DNA of 7,866 nucleotides from DASUZD01 sp036377055 (lineage in GTDB: Bacteria > Actinomycetota > Thermoleophilia > Gaiellales > Gaiellaceae), in contig DASUZD010000329.1 in assembly GCA_036377055.1 (NCBI GenBank), forward strand, positions 1 through 7,866, given 5' to 3'. A program made the translations under genes and the position numbers. Each line of letters starts with the position of its first letter. Position 1 is the stretch's first letter. The notes under the pieces are model-generated. The model saw nothing but the letters and a program-made list of their open reading frames with translations. It did not search any database and was not told the DNA's origin. This document shows, piece by piece, positions 6,155 through 7,866 of the stretch.

Positions 6155-6182
6155 ACTCTAGGTCGAGCGATCCAGGCGTCAA
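6155..6182 (-). promoter_or_regulatory. Housekeeping promoter of the sigma-factor gene
   Basis: On the minus strand TTGACG (6182 to 6177) and TAGAGT (6160 to 6155) are separated by 16 bases, close to the TTGACA/TATAAT consensus for a primary sigma factor. Predicted transcription start is near 6148, giving a ~24-base leader that contains the Shine-Dalgarno. The sigma factor therefore probably transcribes its own gene. Confidence 0.65.
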
Positions 6183-6256
6183 CGGGATGTCGCGATGGAG
6201 CACCCTTACAAACAGACAGTGCTATCGCTATAGGCCGAACGGCTCATTTTGCGAGG

Positions 6257-7234
6257 TCATTTGGTCCCAATGCCCTCGAGACGTTTCAGGAAGCGATTTG
6301 CTTCCAGCCCGAGCGTCGAACGAGGTGCGTCGGCCCGTGCGAGCCTGAGCTGGCGCTTCGCCTCGTCGACCCGCCCGAGCCAGAGCAGCAGCAGTCCGAG
6401 GTGGAATCGCACGGTCGCGGCGTGCGGAAACACGTTCACGAGCGGGCCGAGTCGCGAGAACGCACGCGCCGGTTGGGACTTGTCGAAAAGTCCCACGGCG
6501 GCGGCGACGCGCGCCTCCGGATCGTGCGGCGAGAGCGTCGCCGCGGCGCGGAACTCCCGCTCGGCCGAGACCGGCCGCCCAAGCCGCTGGAGCGCGACGC
6601 CGTAGAGCAGCTTCGCGTGCGGATCCCGCCCGCGCGCGCGCCGCGCCAGGAACGCGAGCTCCTGCGCGGGCGAGAGCCTCCCGAGCGCTGCGGGCGCAGG
6701 AAAGCCCGGCACGAAGACGGGCCGGCCGCGGAAGTAGCTCGGATGCAGCAGGTTCTCGGCCTCGATCGCCGCGGGCGAGTCGGGGTCGACGCGCCCCACC
6801 ACCCGCCACTGCGCCAAGGCGTCCGTGTCCCGTCGCGACCAGAGCAAGACGAGCCCGAGGTGCAGCCGGACGAGGCCGCTCCGCGGGTGCGCGCGCGCCA
6901 GTCCCTCGAGCGCGGCGAGGCTCCCCTGCGGCCAGCGAGCGAGCGCGGCGCCGACCTGGGCCTCGACCGAGTCGTAGCGTTCGAAATCGGTCCGCGCTTC
7001 GCGCTGCCGTCCGCGCCGGTACAGCACGGCCGCGCGGCGAAGCACCGTCGCCTCCCGGTCGGTGCGGACGCCGAGATCCAGCACCAGCGGCGGCCGCCCG
7101 GCGCGGAGCGCGACCGGCTCGGTTCCCGACGCCGACTGGCCGCGCGAGAGCAGGAGCGTGCCGCCGATCGTGGCGATCGCAACCCCGGCGGCGAGCGAGC
7201 TGACAACCAGGAAAACACGCGTACGAGGGCTCAC
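6257..7234 (-). CDS. Membrane-anchored TPR-like repeat protein, function unknown
   Basis: With GTG 7234 as start the product has 325 residues. RTR then a hydrophobic run (about 7-29, VFLVVSSLAAGVAIATIGGTLL) forms one N-terminal membrane anchor or uncleaved signal, placing the rest outside the membrane. The remainder is helical with tetratricopeptide-like repeats: about 61-95, 104-150 (LVRLHLGLVLLWSRRDTDAL), 203-239 (AKLLYGVALQRLGRPVSAEREF), 240-270 and 272-306 (VRFHLGLLLLWLGRVDEAKRQL). The recurring LxLGLxLLWxGRxDxA pattern occurs twice (about 124-140 and 277-292). Such proteins usually act as scaffolds for protein complexes; no enzymatic motif is seen. The frame stays open upstream to about 7681, but that part is the antisense shadow of the MoeB-like gene. 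TATCGT at 7247-7242 lies 7 bases before GTG 7234, supporting this start. Ends 132 bases before the sigma-factor start; the sigma factor has its own promoter. Confidence 0.78.
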   Translation of the reverse strand: MSPRTRVFLVVSSLAAGVAIATIGGTLLLSRGQSASGTEPVALRAGRPPLVLDLGVRTDREATVLRRAAVLYRRGRQREARTDFERYDSVEAQVGAALARWPQGSLAALEGLARAHPRSGLVRLHLGLVLLWSRRDTDALAQWRVVGRVDPDSPAAIEAENLLHPSYFRGRPVFVPGFPAPAALGRLSPAQELAFLARRARGRDPHAKLLYGVALQRLGRPVSAEREFRAAATLSPHDPEARVAAAVGLFDKSQPARAFSRLGPLVNVFPHAATVRFHLGLLLLWLGRVDEAKRQLRLARADAPRSTLGLEANRFLKRLEGIGTK

Positions 7235-7241
7235 GCGGGCG

Positions 7242-7269
7242 ACGATAGCCAGAGATACGCCGCTATACT
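7242..7269. promoter_or_regulatory. Divergent promoters between the TPR gene and the rhodanese-MoeB gene
   Basis: Plus strand: TATACT (7264-7269), a near-consensus -10, lies 10 bases before ATG 7280, with no Shine-Dalgarno between, so the MoeB-like mRNA should be nearly leaderless. Minus strand: TATCGT (7247 to 7242) lies 7 bases before GTG 7234. An alternative minus-strand arrangement is TTGGTT (7280 to 7275) with TATCTC (7257 to 7252) at 17-base spacing. No clear -35 accompanies the plus-strand hexamer. The whole divergent region is only 45 bases, so the two promoters overlap and could interfere. Confidence 0.5.
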
Positions 7270-7279
7270 TTTGAAACCA

Positions 7280-7866
7280 ATGGCTTCCTACCGCGAGCTC
7301 CTTCAGCGTGTGCGCAGCGAGATCGACGAGGTCGACACCTCGCAGGCGCGGGAGCTCCTCGAGGGACCCGAGGCGCCCGTCCTCGTCGACGTGCGGAGGC
7401 GCGACGAATGGGACGAGGGCTTCATCCCTGGAGCGATCCACGTGCCGCGCGGATCGCTCGAGTCTCGGATCGAGCGCGCCGCACCCGATCGCGACCGCCC
7501 CGTGCTCGTCTACTGCTCCGTCGGCGAACGCTCGGCGTTCGCGGCGAAAACCCTCGGCGAGCTCGGCTACACCGACGTCGCGTCGATCTCCGGCGGCTTC
7601 ACCGAGTGGAAGCGGAACGGCTTCCCGACCGACCTGCCGCGCGGGCTCGACGCGGAGAAGCGCGCGCGCTACAGCCGCCATCTGCTGATCCCCGAGGTCG
7701 GCGAGGAGGGGCAGCTGAAGCTGCTCGCCTCGCGCGTGCTGCTCGTCGGCGCCGGCGGGCTCGGCTCGCCTGCGTCGCTCTACCTGGCCGCCGCCGGCGT
7801 CGGCCGGATCGGGATCGTCGACGCCGACGTCGTCGACGCCTCGAACCTCCAGCGCCAGATCGTGCA
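7280..7866 (+). CDS. moeB: Rhodanese-ThiF/MoeB fusion adenylyltransferase (partial, cut by window end)
   Basis: 195 codons are visible and the frame is open at the window edge, so the C-terminal part is missing. Residues about 20-115 are a rhodanese domain: VLVDVRRRDEWDEGFIPGA (34-52) and the active-site loop CSVGERS (79-85), with C79 as the persulfide-carrying cysteine. From about 128 a MoeB/ThiF/E1-like domain begins: ARYSRHLLIPEVGEEGQ (129-145), the ATP-binding GAGGLGS (157-163), the D181 acidic residue of VDADVV, and SNLQRQIV (188-195) with the conserved Arg. MoeB-type enzymes adenylate the C-terminal Gly-Gly of sulfur carriers (MoaD, ThiS, CysO) and the rhodanese delivers sulfur for thiocarboxylate formation. 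Here the rhodanese precedes the adenylyltransferase, the reverse of MoeZ and human MOCS3. ATG 7280 is supported by a -10 hexamer 10 bases upstream. Whether it serves molybdopterin, thiamine or cysteine synthesis is undecided without downstream genes. Confidence 0.9.
   Translation, partial: MASYRELLQRVRSEIDEVDTSQARELLEGPEAPVLVDVRRRDEWDEGFIPGAIHVPRGSLESRIERAAPDRDRPVLVYCSVGERSAFAAKTLGELGYTDVASISGGFTEWKRNGFPTDLPRGLDAEKRARYSRHLLIPEVGEEGQLKLLASRVLLVGAGGLGSPASLYLAAAGVGRIGIVDADVVDASNLQRQIV

Noticed and set aside
6183..6256. Intrinsic terminator or small RNA between the TPR gene and the sigma-factor promoter
   Set aside because: Only a very short GCCG/CGGC repeat around 6233-6242 is seen, with no usable loop and no T run. 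The CTATCGCTATAG stretch at 6222-6233 could be a stray -10 but has no partner.
7235..7681. N-terminal extension of the TPR protein to a start near 7681
   Set aside because: That stretch is antisense to the rhodanese-MoeB gene and has shadow composition. The hydrophobic anchor follows GTG 7234, which has a -10 hexamer just upstream.

Overview
The window is a GC-rich bacterial chromosome segment. By eye it is around two-thirds GC or more, with strong G/C preference at third codon positions. The primary sigma factor, the protein families and the promoter style fit a high-GC actinobacterium; Thermoleophilia/Gaiellales-like is a guess that I cannot verify. Eight protein genes are supported and coding density is high. 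I see no rRNA, tRNA, CRISPR array, insertion sequence or phage gene.

Layout. (1) Bases 1-181 hold no gene that I can support; they carry a short palindrome upstream of the first gene. (2) 182-2571 (+) is a two-gene unit: an APC-superfamily amino-acid/amine permease and an acetamidase/formamidase-family hydrolase. Stop and start overlap by one base (TGATG). Together they suggest import of a nitrogenous compound and release of ammonia from an amide, although the substrate is unknown. (3) 2564-3052 (-) encodes a small probably exported protein resembling SnoaL/NTF2-like folds, converging on the amidase with an 8-base overlap. (4) 3094-3450 (+) is a HxlR-family regulator, divergent from the small exported gene and convergent (20-base overlap) with (5) 3431-4759 (-), an M20 dinuclear-zinc dipeptidase with an apparently complete active site. 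(6) 4760-5041 is a structured intergenic stretch with two diverged copies of a ~45-base unit carrying GGGGTC..GACCCC-type palindromes, plus three more inverted repeats. The last of these overlaps the sigma-factor stop codon. (7) 5042-6124 (-) is the RpoD/SigA-type primary sigma factor, with a clear -35/-10 promoter and a strong Shine-Dalgarno. (8) 6257-7234 (-) is a membrane-anchored TPR-like protein of unknown role. (9) From 7280 to the window edge (+) runs a rhodanese-ThiF/MoeB fusion for sulfur-carrier activation, with the rhodanese domain in front of the adenylyltransferase.

The genes look like ordinary housekeeping and nitrogen-metabolism functions, not one multi-gene defence or mobile system. 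The points most worth a second look are the hairpin-rich repeat cluster between the sigma factor and the peptidase, the reversed rhodanese-MoeB order, and a recurring pattern in which a TAnnnT -10 hexamer sits only 7-12 bases before the start codon, suggesting leaderless or near-leaderless mRNAs.
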